A stretch of 64,000 bases of DNA from an uncultured Mucilaginibacter sp. (GTDB lineage Bacteria > Bacteroidota > Bacteroidia > Sphingobacteriales > Sphingobacteriaceae), in contig CAIPFE010000009.1 of the NCBI GenBank assembly GCA_903864275.1, forward strand, positions 1 through 64,000. The letters run 5' to 3'. Of this stretch, positions 46,951 to 55,368 are shown one piece after another (positions within the stretch are counted from its first letter, which is position 1; the number at the start of each line of letters is the position of its first letter). The translations under genes and the position numbers were made by a program. The notes below the pieces were generated by a model. The model had not been told where the DNA came from and ran no database searches. It saw only the letters and a program-made list of their open reading frames with translations.

Positions 46951-48003
46951 ATGAACTTCAATAATGAATTGGTACAGTGGTATAACACAAACAAACGTGA
47001 ATTACCGTGGCGTAGTACATCTGATGCTTATATAATATGGCTTTCTGAAATTATTTTGCAGCAAACACGTGTAGAGCAGGGGCTTCCATACTTTCACCGC
47101 TTCCTTGGGCAATACCCGGATGTATCAAGTTTTGCCGCCGCCGATGAAGATGATATACTGAAATTGTGGCAGGGGCTGGGCTATTATTCCCGTGGCCGCA
47201 ATATGCTTAAAACCGCCCGGATGGTTCAGGAAATCTATAATGGTAAGTTCCCCGAAACTTACGAACAACTGATAAAGCTTAAAGGCATAGGCCAATATAC
47301 TGCTGCTGCAATTGCGTCGTTTTCTGCAAACGAGGCAAAGGCCGTGGTTGATGGCAACGTTTACCGGGTGCTTGCCCGCTATTTCGGTATTTACGAACCG
47401 ATAAACGGCACCAAAGGACAAAAGACCTTCCAGCTGATGGCTGATGAACTGCTCGACAAACACCAGCCCGGCCTGCATAACCAGGCGATGATGGAGTTTG
47501 GCGCCATGCTTTGCAAACCTAAAAATCCTGATTGCGCTATTTGCCCCGTACGCCCGGGATGTTATGCTTATAACAACAAAGCCATCGCCGATTTGCCTGT
47601 AAAACTAAACAAACTCAAAATTCGTGAAAGGTTCTTTAACTACTTTTTAACTACCGATGGCGAGACTGTGTTGATGAACAAAAGGGGCGACAAGGATATT
47701 TGGGCAAACATGTATGACCTGCCGTTGATTGAGACGGCTTCCCTGCTAAACACAGAAGAATTGATCTCATTGCCACAGGTTACGGAGTTCTTTGGAGATG
47801 GTATTACAATAGCCGAAACCTCGGCCATTAAAAAACATGTGCTTACCCATCAGCGCCTGTACGTGCGGCTGATAACGCTTCAAAGCCCTCCTGTTAAATT
47901 AAAAACTGATTGGTTTTTTATCCCTGTTAACGAAATGAAGAAATTAGCGATACCGAGGATTGTGTTTTTGTTTTTGGAGGATATTTTTGATTTGAAGAAC
48001 TAA
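46951..48003 (+). CDS. mutY: A/G-specific adenine glycosylase
   Basis: MutY removes adenine opposite 8-oxoguanine, preventing G-to-T mutations. From ATG 46951 the protein has about 350 residues; a GTG 66 bases upstream would add a non-conserved leader and is rejected. Motifs: LPWR (18-21), the catalytic Glu33 in LSEIILQQTRVEQ, the helix-hairpin-helix LKGIGQYTAAAIASF, the catalytic Asp in VDGNVYRVLARYFG, and the [4Fe-4S] ligands Cys-x6-Cys-x2-Cys-x5-Cys (CKPKNPDCAICPVRPGC). A NUDIX-like C-terminal domain reads the 8-oxoG. It is divergent from the HU gene. Confidence 0.96.
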   Translation: MNFNNELVQWYNTNKRELPWRSTSDAYIIWLSEIILQQTRVEQGLPYFHRFLGQYPDVSSFAAADEDDILKLWQGLGYYSRGRNMLKTARMVQEIYNGKFPETYEQLIKLKGIGQYTAAAIASFSANEAKAVVDGNVYRVLARYFGIYEPINGTKGQKTFQLMADELLDKHQPGLHNQAMMEFGAMLCKPKNPDCAICPVRPGCYAYNNKAIADLPVKLNKLKIRERFFNYFLTTDGETVLMNKRGDKDIWANMYDLPLIETASLLNTEELISLPQVTEFFGDGITIAETSAIKKHVLTHQRLYVRLITLQSPPVKLKTDWFFIPVNEMKKLAIPRIVFLFLEDIFDLKN

Positions 48004-48041
48004 AAAAAACCGCGCATCAATTATTGAGATCGTTGGCTCAT

Positions 48042-49286
48042 TTACAACCAAAGCGACCCTGTCGCAAACAAAAGCGCAACTGTCATTACCACGGCGCCGA
48101 GTTTCAAAAATGCCCAGGCGGTAATGCTTTGCCCCTCGCGGCGTAAAGCTACCAGCCACAGAATGGTGGCGAGGGAGCCGGTTATGGAAAGATTTGGGCC
48201 GAGGTCGACGCCAATCAGGGTGGCGCTTTTTATAATTTCAGGCAAATGGGCCACCTGCACAGCATTGCCGGCAATGAGGCCGGCAGGCAGGTTATTGACC
48301 AGGTTACTGGCAAAGGCGATCATAAAGCCGCTGCCCCATACCGTGCCGGTAACAGAACGATCAGCACTTTGATGCAGGAAGGCCGTAAGGGATTGTATCA
48401 CCCCTGTTTTATTGAGCGCTTCCACAATTACAAACAAACCGGCGACGAGCGGAAGAACCGACCATGAAACCCCTTTTACAACGATCCATGGAGTTTTTTT
48501 TGCTCTGATGATCACGATTGCCGAAGTCAGTATGCCGGTAATGGCCGTGGGCATCCCCAGCGGAATGTCCATTGCAGAAGAAATCAATAAGATTATGGCC
48601 GTTGCAGCAATGCCAATGATGGCTGTTTTGCCACCCTGCGAAAGCGTGGGTATCGGGATATGTGTCCCTATTTTTTCCTTCAATGAATTTCTCTGGGTGA
48701 AGCGCAACATAACATAAGTCACCGCGATGGCAACAACGGATGGCAAAATATATTGTGGCAGCCAATGCAGCAACGGCGGCATATGGCTGCCATAGATCAC
48801 CAGGTTAGCCGGGTTCGAGATCGGCAGCACGAATGAAGCTGCATTCGCGATGAAGGCGCAAATCAGCAAATACGGCAATGGCTTGCTTACCTTAGCGGCT
48901 TTAACAGCTGCAGCAACGGCTGGCGTTAACACCACAGCGGTTGCATCATTTGACAAAAACGTGGTGACTACAATTCCCACCAAATAAATCAAAAGAAAAA
49001 GCCTGTTTGCCGATCCTCTGGCCAGGTTGGTGGCATAGGCAGCCAGCCAGTCGAAAAGTTTTTCTTCCCTGGCAGTTTCGGCAAGCATCATCATACCAGC
49101 CAGGAACAGGTAAACGTCGGTGCCTTTGGCTATGCCTGTCAGGCTATCACCGGGCAATATAAGTCCGGATATGACCAGCAGCCCTGCACCTGTTACTGCC
49201 CAAACCGCTTCAACTATTTTGAAGGGCTGGATAATAACACCTGCTATGGCTAAAAATGAAATGACCCAGATGGCAATGTGATTCAT
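48042..49286 (-). CDS. ArsB/SLC13-type anion permease
   Basis: A 414-residue membrane protein with about eleven hydrophobic helices. The segments GTDVYLFLAGMMMLAETARE, FLSNDATAVVLTPAVAAAVKAAK and ASFVLPISNPANLVIYG are those of the ArsB/CitM/SLC13 ion-transporter superfamily; the NDATAVVLTPAV re-entrant loop is the substrate region. ArsB members export arsenite, but other members carry citrate or sulfate, and no arsR or arsC is near, so arsenite is not established. It lies immediately upstream of a decayed MFS fragment on the same strand. Confidence 0.85.
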   Translation of the reverse strand: MNHIAIWVISFLAIAGVIIQPFKIVEAVWAVTGAGLLVISGLILPGDSLTGIAKGTDVYLFLAGMMMLAETAREEKLFDWLAAYATNLARGSANRLFLLIYLVGIVVTTFLSNDATAVVLTPAVAAAVKAAKVSKPLPYLLICAFIANAASFVLPISNPANLVIYGSHMPPLLHWLPQYILPSVVAIAVTYVMLRFTQRNSLKEKIGTHIPIPTLSQGGKTAIIGIAATAIILLISSAMDIPLGMPTAITGILTSAIVIIRAKKTPWIVVKGVSWSVLPLVAGLFVIVEALNKTGVIQSLTAFLHQSADRSVTGTVWGSGFMIAFASNLVNNLPAGLIAGNAVQVAHLPEIIKSATLIGVDLGPNLSITGSLATILWLVALRREGQSITAWAFLKLGAVVMTVALLFATGSLWL

Positions 49287-49290
49287 TTAT

Positions 49291-49488
49291 CTATACTTTA
49301 ATGGCACAAACAGCTTTAAGCGTAGATGAAAATATCAGCCACAGCGAAATTGAACCCAAAGCAAAGCTGCCCAAAAGTACAAAAGTTGAACTATAGCCAA
49401 TGCCCTGCGCTATCCATCCGCCTATGGCCGGGCTGAGCGATTCGCCTGAGCGGGCATCAGGACGCTCTGCCCGGATCGCAGTTTGCAT
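49291..49488 (-). pseudogene. Remnant of an MFS transporter (C-terminal end)
   Basis: A 65-residue open frame. Residues about 15-55 (GESLSPAIGGWIAQGIGYSSTFVLLGSFALGSISLWLIF) match the last two helices of major-facilitator permeases of the type that end GASLSPALAGWIADRFGYS. The first 14 residues are unrelated, and no other MFS part is found upstream. It is best read as a decayed fragment, not a working gene. Confidence 0.6.
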
Positions 49489-49558
49489 GTATTTGCCGAT
49501 AGAACAGCGGTTATTCTGTTAATGTTTTGAGGATATCAATATAACACCTTGTGCCGGA

Positions 49559-50476
49559 TTAAAACAACCCGTCAATACTGCTATAATTACCTTTTTGATA
49601 TTGTAAAAAACCAATATGGTATAGCGATGATGAAGTTGGTTTAAGCTTCACTTCGTTTACTACTTTACCAACCATTAGCATATGATAGCCCATTTTTCTA
49701 TGCCGGATGATCTCTATTTCTTTATACCCTCCCGTAAAGTCTGGGACGGGGAAACCAAATATATCGCTTTTAGTTGTACCAAACGGCAGCTGTTCTACCG
49801 GTGTTGGGGTAGTGCTGGAATGTTTGCCAAGGTTATAAACAGTATTTATATCAACTGTATCCGTATCACTAACTACTACTTTCCCTGCGGCAAGGATTTT
49901 GTCTAACGTGACATTTGTTGTTCGCAACCCAAGTATATAAGTATCGTCTTCCTGTATGTATGATTGTATATCCATAGGGAATATGTTGTAATACTCCTCA
50001 TCCTTGTAGGAAACAATAATGATCCTTCGGGGATAAGAATAAAGCGCGCTGATCACCTTCCGGCTGTAATAGGTATTTGATTTTGAACGAAGAAAGTACT
50101 TAAATAGCACCAGCCGGTGTAAAGCGCTCAATTGGTAGTTTTTCACATTCTCAATTTTATATAGCAGTAATCCCCCTTTCGCGGTTGCAATTTTTTCAAT
50201 GAGGGAAACGGTTATGGTGGCATTGAGTTTATTCCCTTTTTCGAACCTTATCTCGGCGGTTTGGGGATCAAGTCCTTGTGTTTGTTCTTTTGATAACCAA
50301 ACCGAAATGCAAAATGGGTCGAGGCAGATCATTCCCTGGTGCCGGGTTATATCTACTTTGTGCCGCCCTTTTTTTAGAAACACTTTTTCTTCAATGCTGG
50401 TTTCGGGGAGGCGGCTTATAAAGAAGGTAGTTATTTTGGTGTCCTTAAAAAAAATATTTTTTATTACTGAGCCCAT
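49559..50476 (-). CDS. Hypothetical protein with flavin-reductase-like C-terminal half
   Basis: A 305-residue cytoplasmic protein. I do not recognise the N-terminal 130 residues. From about residue 140 the order RKVISALYSYPRRIIIVSYKDEEYYNIFPMDI, then YILGLRTTNVTLDKILAAGKVVVSD and RKMGYHMLMVGKVVNEV resembles the split-barrel FMN-binding fold of flavin reductases (the GxHxLFIGEV-type strand). Reduction of flavin for a partner enzyme is possible but not shown. It follows the amidohydrolase gene by 20 bases on the same strand and is the last gene of a three-gene unit. Confidence 0.55.
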   Translation of the reverse strand: MGSVIKNIFFKDTKITTFFISRLPETSIEEKVFLKKGRHKVDITRHQGMICLDPFCISVWLSKEQTQGLDPQTAEIRFEKGNKLNATITVSLIEKIATAKGGLLLYKIENVKNYQLSALHRLVLFKYFLRSKSNTYYSRKVISALYSYPRRIIIVSYKDEEYYNIFPMDIQSYIQEDDTYILGLRTTNVTLDKILAAGKVVVSDTDTVDINTVYNLGKHSSTTPTPVEQLPFGTTKSDIFGFPVPDFTGGYKEIEIIRHRKMGYHMLMVGKVVNEVKLKPTSSSLYHIGFLQYQKGNYSSIDGLF

Positions 50477-50496
50477 CTAAAGTATTATTGAAATTA

Positions 50497-51669
50497 TTAA
50501 TCCTGGTATTCCGCCTGGTCAACGCTTACCGGGAAATCAACTTCCTGGTGGTATCCCCTTATCGTTTCCATCAAGCCGGGCAAATCGCCCTGCACATATT
50601 TACAGGCGCCGTTGATATAGATCTTGTTGAAATTACTTAAACCAATCTGTTTTAGTTGTGGCAACAACGCTTCATCAAACAGCCGGATATTCCCTTTGTG
50701 CATCACGAGCAACAGGTCGGCCGGGGAGACCCCAAAAAAAGCGTCGAATCCCGAACTATTTTTTTTTGCTTTTGCCACAACCAGGTCGGCATCCTTACCC
50801 GCGGTAATTTCACCGCTGTTCAGCCGCCAGGTTTTTGCAGCGTTTTGGTTAAGTGCCTGGTAGATCATCTCGTCACTAATCAGGTCCGTTCGCCGGGCTG
50901 ACCGCAAATGTTCCCACATATCCCACGAACTCGTTAAAGTTGAATCCGTGCCAAACAATAAATTGGTATGCTTGCTCAGTATATTTACTCTTGCCGTTTT
51001 ATCCAGTAAAAAGTAATTTGACTGCGGGCACCATACTACCGCTTCAAATTTTTTGGCCTGTTCGCGCGTCATCGCTACAGCATGAATGCCTATGAGTCTT
51101 TTTTTCAACAGGTTCCATCCTGTCAGCTCATCAATTTCATTGAACGACGGCCAATCATCCCCTTCGCCAACATGAATATTTACCGGTAGTTTAACTTTAA
51201 ACGGGTTATTCAATTTAAGCTTCCAGCCTTTTTCAAATTGTACAGAGTGCAAACATTGGGTTTCTTCAAAAACTGTGATAAGATCAGCCCCCATTCCCGA
51301 TCTTTCACCATGGTTTACTACAGTAGTAACACCGCAAAGCAGGTTTTTATACACCCCCCATTGGTACCGTAACGGCGCCGGTATTTTTAGGACGCTTGCT
51401 ATCTCATCGTTATAGTTTTTATGAATGTGGTTCCCCCATTCGGTGTAATTGTTGTAAATCCTATCGCCTAATTGCGGGTACAGGTTAAAATCTAAATGAT
51501 CATGCGAATTAATAAGGCCCGGAAAAACGATGGCATCGCTAAATGATAGCTGTAATGTATCCCTTAAATCAGTAACAGCAGACGATGACACGTTTGTAAT
51601 TTTGTCACTATCAATGCTGATATTAACAAGCTCATCCGTACCGGCCATTTTAATATGATTAAGGATCAT
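50497..51669 (-). CDS. Amidohydrolase-family metal-dependent hydrolase
   Basis: A 390-residue amidohydrolase superfamily protein. PGLINSHDHLD gives the first metal ligands (His56, His58); VNIHVGEGDDWPSF and GIHAVAMT supply further histidines, and LFGTDSTLTSSWDMWEHL gives the catalytic aspartate. The C-terminal ITAGKDADLVVAK closes the composite beta domain, as in cytosine deaminase/TRZ-ATZ-like enzymes. It would remove an amine or other group from a heterocycle-like substrate; the exact one is unknown. It overlaps the methyltransferase gene by four bases (ATGA), indicating coupled translation. Confidence 0.85.
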   Translation of the reverse strand: MILNHIKMAGTDELVNISIDSDKITNVSSSAVTDLRDTLQLSFSDAIVFPGLINSHDHLDFNLYPQLGDRIYNNYTEWGNHIHKNYNDEIASVLKIPAPLRYQWGVYKNLLCGVTTVVNHGERSGMGADLITVFEETQCLHSVQFEKGWKLKLNNPFKVKLPVNIHVGEGDDWPSFNEIDELTGWNLLKKRLIGIHAVAMTREQAKKFEAVVWCPQSNYFLLDKTARVNILSKHTNLLFGTDSTLTSSWDMWEHLRSARRTDLISDEMIYQALNQNAAKTWRLNSGEITAGKDADLVVAKAKKNSSGFDAFFGVSPADLLLVMHKGNIRLFDEALLPQLKQIGLSNFNKIYINGACKYVQGDLPGLMETIRGYHQEVDFPVSVDQAEYQD

Positions 51670-52409
51670 TCCGCCCTCCTGAAATGCATCCCGTAAATAA
51701 TAGGGAAGCCCTTAAATTTTTCATAAACAAGCGTTGCATTTTTTTCGGTGTAATAATGCTCTACCGATCCATCAACTTTCATTTCATCTTCACTGACCAG
51801 GTGAAAATCGTTCTTTAAAAGTATCTCCCTTATCGTATTTGTTGAATGAACAAAATTCCGCACAGCAATCTGCGTTTTTTGATGACTGAAAGTTCTTTTG
51901 CCCCCGAAAGCCAAGGCATCCGGGTGAAAATCGGTGATGATGATATCCCCTTTATATTTTAGTATCCGGCTCCAGGCTTCCAGCGCCTCTTCGATATCCT
52001 CTATGTGAGCAACAGTGAGCGTTGATACGATAACATCATAAGTATGATCTGCAATAGCCGAAAAACTGTTATTTGTAATGGTATGGGTTTTGGCCGACGG
52101 GAATTTTTCTTTCAGCTTGCCAAGCATCCCAGGCGACACATCGAAGCCGGTTAAGCTGGCCGGGCTTTCTTTTAAAATTTTGGCCCAATGCCTTCCCGTT
52201 CCGCAGCCAATATCGGCAACAGCCTTATTTTTTATATCAATTGTATGGAGCAGTTTGGTAAACAATAATTCGTCCAGGTCGAGCATCAGGTTACCGGGCT
52301 GTGCATCATAATTTTCCGACCACAGGTCATAAGCCTCAACAACCTCTCTTTCTTTTACCTGTGGGGTAAAAACATGCTGCTTAATATACTTTTTTAGGGT
52401 TTTGATCAC
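51666..52409 (-). CDS. Class I SAM-dependent methyltransferase (first)
   Basis: A 247-residue methyltransferase. AYDLWSENYDAQPGNLMLDLDELLF is the usual N-terminal cap of the UbiE/BioC-like type, motif I is VADIGCGTGRHW, followed by GFDVSPGMLGKLKEKFP and VSTLTVAHIEDIEEAL. SAM is the methyl donor; acceptor unknown. The start codon is GTG at 52409; an in-frame stop lies upstream with no ATG before motif I. First gene of the minus-strand unit methyltransferase-amidohydrolase-flavin-reductase-like protein. Confidence 0.9.
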   Translation of the reverse strand: MIKTLKKYIKQHVFTPQVKEREVVEAYDLWSENYDAQPGNLMLDLDELLFTKLLHTIDIKNKAVADIGCGTGRHWAKILKESPASLTGFDVSPGMLGKLKEKFPSAKTHTITNNSFSAIADHTYDVIVSTLTVAHIEDIEEALEAWSRILKYKGDIIITDFHPDALAFGGKRTFSHQKTQIAVRNFVHSTNTIREILLKNDFHLVSEDEMKVDGSVEHYYTEKNATLVYEKFKGFPIIYGMHFRRAE

Positions 52410-52502
52410 TTTGCTTCCAGGGTCTTAAAAAAATAGCCAATCGTTTTTGTAAAGAAATACGGTTTGTTATTTATAAAGGTTGCTCCGATTAGTCACAATG
52501 GC

Positions 52503-52832
52503 CTATGTTGTTCCGCAATAAGCTATCCGCATAAATTCACGCACATCCTCATTGATATCGTCGTTATGCAACATTCTGAAGTGATGATAGATCACATTCC
52601 TGCCCTCCACCTCCTGGATACGCTGAAAGCATAGGTTATCATCATAGCGCCGTTTAAAAGCAAATACCACGTGGATAAACCTTTTACCGGCCTGGGTAAC
52701 ATACGCCACCCGCTGCTGCCCGTGGCAAATGCTGATCATGGTTTTGTGTGGATACATTTCAACAGGGCCAATCTTTTGCAGTTCAGCAGTAAAGTGATCG
52801 AAAAGCAGTTTGGCGGCCTCGGACTTGATCAT
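52503..52832 (-). CDS. DUF5655 domain protein
   Basis: A protein of about 109 residues from ATG 52832 (MIKSEAAKLLFDHFTAELQKIGPVEMYPHKTMI). The frame runs seven codons further up to a TTG, but a -7 box overlaps that TTG, so the ATG is preferred. The pattern LFDHFTAELQKIGPVEMYPHKTMISI, then RFIHVVFAFKRRYDD and VIYHHFRMLHNDDINEDVREFMRIAY fits DUF5655, a small domain of unknown function. No link to neighbouring enzymes is evident. Confidence 0.78.
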   Translation of the reverse strand: MIKSEAAKLLFDHFTAELQKIGPVEMYPHKTMISICHGQQRVAYVTQAGKRFIHVVFAFKRRYDDNLCFQRIQEVEGRNVIYHHFRMLHNDDINEDVREFMRIAYCGTT

Positions 52833-52850
52833 AAGGAAAATGGGAACATA

Positions 52851-52858
52851 CAAATATA
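52851..52858 (-). promoter_or_regulatory. Bacteroidota -7 box of the DUF5655 gene
   Basis: The minus strand reads TATATTTG, a perfect TAnnTTTG match, ending 18 bases before the ATG at 52832. It argues against the upstream TTG as a start codon. Confidence 0.5.
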
Positions 52859-53018
52859 ATGCGGCCCCTCCCGAAAAATGCGTGGTCAGGAGTGAGAAAC
52901 TACAATTTTTAAACTTTTACATATTTTTTTCAGCCGCAGGCAACCTTCACTTTTTAGTGTGCGTAATTATATTAGTAATTGTTTGATAAGCTTAATTTGG
53001 GTTTATTGTGAATTGTTG

Positions 53019-53074
53019 TCCCCGCGCAGATGGGTGAAAATACCGGTGGGCTAATACCCACCGGTATGCGGGGA
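53019..53074 (+). promoter_or_regulatory. Two-tier hairpin in the leader of the first radical SAM gene
   Basis: Outer stem TCCCCGC/GCGGGGA (53019-53025 with 53068-53074) encloses an 11-bp perfect inner stem ATACCGGTGGG/CCCACCGGTAT (53040-53050 with 53057-53067) with a six-base loop. All 14 unpaired bases are on the 5' side. An ATTTTT stretch begins four bases after the structure and the ATG follows 34 bases after it. This could be an attenuator or a ligand-sensing RNA. I do not recognise a known riboswitch class. Confidence 0.7.
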
Positions 53075-53108
53075 TTAAATTTTTAGCTTACAGTGTTTAA
53101 TTTTTAAA

Positions 53109-54611
53109 ATGAGTAAGATATTACTGTTTAACCCAAAATCCGCCAACGGAAAATTCCGCATCCCCAATTCCATATTAAGTATCGCCGCTTCAGTTGAAGG
53201 GAAATATGATTGGGTTGTTGTGGACGGCAACAGGGAACCTGATCCCCTAAAAAAAATCGAATCCTATCTAAATACAGGCGAATTCAGATATGTGGGCTTT
53301 ACGGTAATGCCAGGGCCACAGTTAAGACAATCCATACCTTTTGCAAAAGCAATAAAGGAAAAGTTCCCTCATACCATCATGGTATGGGGGGGCTATTTTC
53401 CTTCCAGCCATCCAAAAATTATATTGGATTCAGGCTATGTTGATTTTATAATCAACGGCCCCGGCGATCATGCATTTCCATTGCTGATAGATGCTTTGGA
53501 AAACAATACGCCTTATGAATTTATCAGGAATATTATTTACAGGGCCGGTACAGAGATGGTTAAAACGCCAAAAGAAGACCTTTTTGAACAGGAAACTTTA
53601 CCGCCCCTGCCTTATAATAAGATCAATAAATTTTATGATATAGGTAAGCACTATCTCGGCAAAACGTATTTGGGGGAAAAGACACTTGCTTATCATTCAA
53701 GCATAGGTTGCCCGTTTACCTGCTCGTTTTGTGCTGTTGTGCCCATTTTTGAGGCACGATGGAAGGCAAAATCGGCCCAAACGGTTTACAATGATATAAA
53801 GTTTATAAAAGATAAATGGGGCGCCGATGCCATTGAGTTCCATGACAATAATTTTTTTGTTTCGGAGAAGCGGACAGTAGAATTCTCAAAACTGATAGCC
53901 CCCGAAAAAATGCAGTGGTGGGGGATGGCCCGGATTGATACAATGGACAAGTTTAGTGATCAGTCGCTGGAAACCATAAGGGAAGGCGGATGCAAGATCA
54001 TTTTCTTCGGGGCCGAAAGCGGTAATAACCTTATCCTTGAACAATTAGATAAAGGTGGCACACAAACCGGCGACCAGATCATCAGGTTTGCCGAACGGCT
54101 AAAGAAATTTGATATTATCCCCGAATATTCATTTGTGCTTGGCACACCTGCCCCGACGCCGGAGCAGGTGCAGGCGCAAATAGACTTTGAAATAGATTTT
54201 ATAAAACAAGTAAAAGCGGTGAATCCCCGCACCGAGATCGTATTGTATACGTATAGCCCGGTGCCAACTGAAGGTTCAACGTTATACAAGCAGGTACAGG
54301 CAGCGGGCTTTAGGTACCCGCAGGTGCTGGAAGACTGGATAAGCCCTGCATGGGAAAATTTCGACATGCGAAAGAACCCGCTCACCCCCTGGCTAACCCC
54401 CGAAATGATTGATAAAATAAGGGATTTTGAAACGGTATTGAACGGGGTTTATCCAACACTAACCGATATCCGCCTTAACATGATCAAAAGGAAGGCCATC
54501 CAGATGGTAGCAGGATTACGCTACAAAGTAAGCCTTTACAAATACCCCTATGAAATAAAATTGCTGCAAAAAGTTTGGAAATACCGCCAACCGGAGATAC
54601 AAGGGTTTTAA
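53109..54611 (+). CDS. B12-binding-type radical SAM enzyme (first)
   Basis: A 500-residue enzyme of the class B (BchE-like) radical SAM group. The N-terminal 150 residues have the alternating strands of a cobalamin-binding-like Rossmann domain (VGFTVMPGPQLRQSIPFAKAI, IMVWGGYFPSSHPK) without a DxHxxG histidine, as is usual in this group. The radical SAM cluster ligands are Cys201, Cys205 and Cys208 (GCPFTCSFC). A conserved WGMARID and FFGAESGNN follow. Such enzymes methylate unactivated carbons or perform related radical steps; substrate unknown. First plus-strand gene of the accessory cluster, with a strong RNA hairpin in its leader. Confidence 0.9.
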   Translation: MSKILLFNPKSANGKFRIPNSILSIAASVEGKYDWVVVDGNREPDPLKKIESYLNTGEFRYVGFTVMPGPQLRQSIPFAKAIKEKFPHTIMVWGGYFPSSHPKIILDSGYVDFIINGPGDHAFPLLIDALENNTPYEFIRNIIYRAGTEMVKTPKEDLFEQETLPPLPYNKINKFYDIGKHYLGKTYLGEKTLAYHSSIGCPFTCSFCAVVPIFEARWKAKSAQTVYNDIKFIKDKWGADAIEFHDNNFFVSEKRTVEFSKLIAPEKMQWWGMARIDTMDKFSDQSLETIREGGCKIIFFGAESGNNLILEQLDKGGTQTGDQIIRFAERLKKFDIIPEYSFVLGTPAPTPEQVQAQIDFEIDFIKQVKAVNPRTEIVLYTYSPVPTEGSTLYKQVQAAGFRYPQVLEDWISPAWENFDMRKNPLTPWLTPEMIDKIRDFETVLNGVYPTLTDIRLNMIKRKAIQMVAGLRYKVSLYKYPYEIKLLQKVWKYRQPEIQGF

Positions 54612-54658
54612 TTACCGCGACCGTGAATAGAGCTCACCACAATGATGAACCAGGCAAT

Positions 54659-55366
54659 ATGCCCGGGATAAATTCACTTTTTGAGGATTTATACATTGAT
54701 GTGCGCCGGCAGGAAAAAAGAGTTTATTCCGATTGTGAATTGATGTTTTTGCCGGATATCGATCCTTCACACATTCATTATAAAGAATGGCAAACCAGGA
54801 AGCACTCGTCACAAAGGCTGATAAATTATCTGTCGAAAAAAAGTAAACCGTTAAACATTTTGGAGGTTGGCTGCGGTAACGGATGGTTGTCTTCGAAGCT
54901 ATCTGCAATAAAAAACACTGAAGTTATTGGCCTGGATATTAACCATATTGAAATAATGCAGGCCCAAAGGGTTTTTAAAAAAGACAATCTCGAATTTGTG
55001 TGCGACAGCTTCAGCCCCGAATTGTTTGATGGGATAAAATTTGATATTATTTTATTTGCAGCTTCGATACAGTATTTCCCTTCGGTAAAAAATATTCTGC
55101 AAAATACTTTTAAATGTTTGGCTGCAAGTGGCGAGATACACATTATGGATTCACCATTTTACAACCCTGATGATATTAGCGGGGCCATGGTAAGGGCCAA
55201 AGAATATTTTGCCATGTTAGATTGCCCGGAAATGGCTGGCTATTATTTTTATCATTCGCTAAATAAGCTGAAACAATTTAAATATAAAATACTCGCAAAT
55301 CCGGCCGGTATACTTAACTTGATAGGTAAAAAGGATACCTTTTACTGGATATCTGTAACCAATTAA
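54659..55366 (+). CDS. Class I SAM-dependent methyltransferase (second)
   Basis: A protein of about 235 residues from ATG 54659 (MPGINSLFEDLY). The frame extends up to a TTG inside the upstream gene, and a GTG at 54623 is another option, so the start is not certain. Motif I is ILEVGCGNGWLSSKL, followed by VIGLDINHIEIMQAQRVF and DIILFAASIQYFPSVKNIL. This is a UbiE/Methyltransf_11-like fold; acceptor unknown. Two bases separate its stop from the following SPASM enzyme gene, so they are cotranscribed. Confidence 0.87.
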   Translation: MPGINSLFEDLYIDVRRQEKRVYSDCELMFLPDIDPSHIHYKEWQTRKHSSQRLINYLSKKSKPLNILEVGCGNGWLSSKLSAIKNTEVIGLDINHIEIMQAQRVFKKDNLEFVCDSFSPELFDGIKFDIILFAASIQYFPSVKNILQNTFKCLAASGEIHIMDSPFYNPDDISGAMVRAKEYFAMLDCPEMAGYYFYHSLNKLKQFKYKILANPAGILNLIGKKDTFYWISVTN

Positions 55367-55368
55367 CA

